A model generated the notes under the pieces. That model did no database searches. It was not told where the DNA came from and worked only from the letters and a program-made list of their open reading frames with translations. A DNA stretch of 29,862 nucleotides, taken from the IMG/VR virus record IMGVR_UViG_3300031601_000021, positions 1-29,862 of that record; one strand, given 5' to 3'. Source of the stretch: a virus. The translations under genes and the position numbers were made by a program. Below, piece by piece: positions 28,572-29,862 of this stretch; the stretch's first letter is position 1, and every line of letters starts with the position of its first letter.

Positions 28572-29018
28572 ATGAAATTAATATCAATGAAAGATTTTGT
28601 TATAGAAAAAGAATGTAAAAGGAAACTAGAAGATTCTTTTGCTAAAATTTATAGAGACATAAATACTTATGCTTGTTTATTAAGCAAAAAACTAGAATTA
28701 GGTATGTTTGTTCCTTGTGATGAAGATGGGAAACCAATGGAAGAGCCGAGTAGTGATATGAGTATTAGGGCAATTAATTATCGTGAACAGTATCAGAAAG
28801 CACAAGAAAGAGTATTGTTTAAAGGGTTTGAATTGAAAGATGGTAATTATAAAGACATATCTTACTTACATCATAATGGTTTAATTATATTGGGTTATTG
28901 TACTATTCATAAAGTTATAAGGCTTCTTAATCATAATGATAATGACACAATCATAGAAAAATTGATTCCATATAAAGTAGAACTAACCGAAACAGCAATA
29001 AAAGAACTAGGATTATGA
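28572..29018 (+). CDS. Conserved-type phage protein, 148 aa
   Basis: The preferred start is ATG 28572 (MKLISMKDFVIEKECK), 15 codons inside the longest frame, since it lies clear of the terminator and has an AT-rich leader. The middle phrase LELGMFVPCDEDGKPMEEPSSD is characteristic of a phage family I recognise by pattern (f.pcde.G..leep), with no assigned function. The rest is helical. It ends with TGA that overlaps the next ATG (ATGA). Confidence 0.65.
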   Translation: MKLISMKDFVIEKECKRKLEDSFAKIYRDINTYACLLSKKLELGMFVPCDEDGKPMEEPSSDMSIRAINYREQYQKAQERVLFKGFELKDGNYKDISYLHHNGLIILGYCTIHKVIRLLNHNDNDTIIEKLIPYKVELTETAIKELGL

Positions 29019-29254
29019 ACAGAACTACTTCTAATAAGCTAAGACATGAAATGGCTAAGTCTTATCATAGTATACTAAATGATTTAAGAATACATCATAG
29101 ACCACATGGAAGAAAGGGAATACGAGATACAATTAATACATTTCATATAGGTTGTCTTATGTCTATGAAAATAGAAAGACTACATAATCTTATTATGGGA
29201 GCATTAATCATGAGAGATTCTTCAATAAGACTTATTAAACTTAAGAATGATTAA
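29015..29254 (+). CDS. Small basic hypothetical protein, 79 aa
   Basis: A basic 79-residue protein, rich in His, Arg and Met (SYHSILNDLRIHHRPHGRKGIRDTINTFHIGC), with two helices at the end (MKIERLHNLIMGALIMRDSS). It overlaps both neighbours (4 and 8 bases). Nucleic-acid binding would fit the charge; nothing more can be said. Confidence 0.55.
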   Translation: MNRTTSNKLRHEMAKSYHSILNDLRIHHRPHGRKGIRDTINTFHIGCLMSMKIERLHNLIMGALIMRDSSIRLIKLKND

Positions 29255-29786
29255 ATCTAAACTATGTAAAGAGATAGGGTGTCAAAATCCTGTCTTTAGT
29301 CATTTGTACTGTAAGTATCACCAGCATAAAAGAACTGATAAAAAACCAGTACAACTAAAGAGAGTAGAATTAAAGAAGTCTACTAAACCTATTCCTAAGC
29401 GTTCTAAGAAGCGTATAGAAGATGATAAAACTTATTATCAAGAAAAGGATAGAAGGTCTAAAGAAGTAGGAAAAGAATATCTCGTATGCTATATAAGTGA
29501 TGAGAAGATGTACTATGACTATACTAATAAGAAACATTGGTTTGATATACACCACTTAGGTAATAAAATAGAAACTAAATTACTTGAATTCGATAGGTGT
29601 GTCAATGTAAAAAGATGTTATCACGATTCACTTCATCAATGGTCTATTAAAAGATTATTAGAAGACCAATGGTATAATATATTCTTAGCTAAATTAAAAA
29701 TAGAACATAAAGATATGTGGTTAAAAGAAATGAGAAGACAACTAAAAGCAAGATTAATATCAATAGAAGAATATAATGCTTTATAA
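29247..29786 (+). CDS. NinG/HNH-like zinc-finger protein, 179 aa
   Basis: The N-terminus has the zinc finger CKEIGCQNPVFSHLYCKYHQ (Cys7, Cys12, Cys22, His25), as in NinG-type recombination proteins and related HNH proteins of phages. A basic linker rich in Lys/Pro (KKSTKPIPKRSKKR) is followed by a region containing DIHHLGNK at 100-107, the position of the HNH His pair (DIHH), with Cys81, Cys124, His126 and His130 as possible further ligands. The usual CxxC pairs around the HNH core are not all present, so the nuclease may be altered or inactive. A role in recombination or junction processing is inferred from the family resemblance. Confidence 0.65.
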   Translation: MIKSKLCKEIGCQNPVFSHLYCKYHQHKRTDKKPVQLKRVELKKSTKPIPKRSKKRIEDDKTYYQEKDRRSKEVGKEYLVCYISDEKMYYDYTNKKHWFDIHHLGNKIETKLLEFDRCVNVKRCYHDSLHQWSIKRLLEDQWYNIFLAKLKIEHKDMWLKEMRRQLKARLISIEEYNAL

Positions 29787-29798
29787 CCTTTGGGGTGT

Positions 29799-29860
29799 AT
29801 GGTGAGAGCATGTTCTTAGAAAGCGAAACGAAGTGAGTTTTCACATGCTGAAATCACCAT
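29799..29860 (+). other. Strong stem structure at the right edge
   Basis: ATGGTGA (29799-29805) pairs with TCACCAT (29854-29860) and, one base in, AGCATGT (29807-29813) with ACATGCT (29843-29849), enclosing a 29-base loop that can fold further (GAAA with TTTC). The two stems are divided by a single G on one side and GAAA on the other. It begins 12 bases after the last gene's stop. The window ends here, so it may be part of a larger RNA; no class is recognised. Confidence 0.5.
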
Positions 29861-29862
29861 TC

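Noticed and set aside
1-29862. Alternative genetic code with TGA or TAG reassigned
   Set aside because: TAG ends terL, the radical SAM and several other genes, and TGA ends the SSB at its proper C-terminal tip and three other genes; only one in-frame TGA was found in a plausible gene.

Overview
This window looks like part of a tailed double-stranded DNA phage of a Bacteroidota host, most probably a crAss-like phage (Crassvirales). The reasons are the very AT-rich DNA, the late-gene order terminase - portal - charged scaffold-like protein - major capsid protein - neck proteins - fibre-like protein, a DUF3127-type single-stranded DNA-binding protein and an HU/IHF-like protein just upstream of the terminase, mostly AT-rich translation starts with few Shine-Dalgarno sites, and several promoters that fit the Bacteroidota sigma factor consensus TTTG-N19-21-TAnnTTTG. 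No host gene, insertion sequence or CRISPR array was seen. Assignment to a phage order rests on family recognition by eye and was not checked by a search.

Layout. From 1 to 19120 all genes lie on the minus strand. Read in the direction of transcription (19120 down to 1) they are: small proteins including a SEC-C zinc protein and an HExxH metallopeptidase-like protein; a terminator; a set of small zinc-binding proteins, a radical SAM protein and a 292-residue unknown; an SSB with its own promoter; a GroES-like co-chaperonin, a winged-helix protein and an HU-like protein; then the packaging and head module (large terminase, portal, scaffold-like protein, major capsid, two neck-type proteins, a 611-residue beta-rich fibre-like protein and further virion proteins that run off the left edge). 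From 19403 to the right edge all genes lie on the plus strand and are short, tightly packed and often overlapping by 1 to 23 bases, as in an early-gene arm. Recognisable ones are small helix-turn-helix proteins, a free-standing DnaA domain IV protein, small membrane proteins, a DUF7666 protein carrying 22 pentapeptide repeats, and a NinG/HNH-like protein.

The divergent region 19121-19402 is the transcriptional hub: a near-perfect Bacteroidota promoter faces left and a weaker one faces right beside a GC-rich patch. Matching promoters lie upstream of the SSB and of the 17880 gene, with weaker ones before the scaffold and portal genes. The most unusual region is 20127-20762. A gene for a small HTH-like protein has an inverted repeat of TTGTCC/GGACAA around its own -7 promoter element, and at least five close copies of TAGGACAAAT (in both orientations, with 22-base spacing, and in different reading frames) inside and just after the gene, followed at once by a 62-base tRNA-like cloverleaf. 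This resembles an iteron-type replication or copy-control locus, or an extended repressor-binding array.

Other points of interest are a second, smaller tRNA-like element right after a terminator (23718-23761), a short gene interrupted by an in-frame TGA (23311-23562), two identical 19-base gene junctions in the zinc-protein cluster, and long exact repeats at the ends of the terminase and portal genes. TAA, TAG and TGA all end clear genes here, so the standard bacterial code applies.
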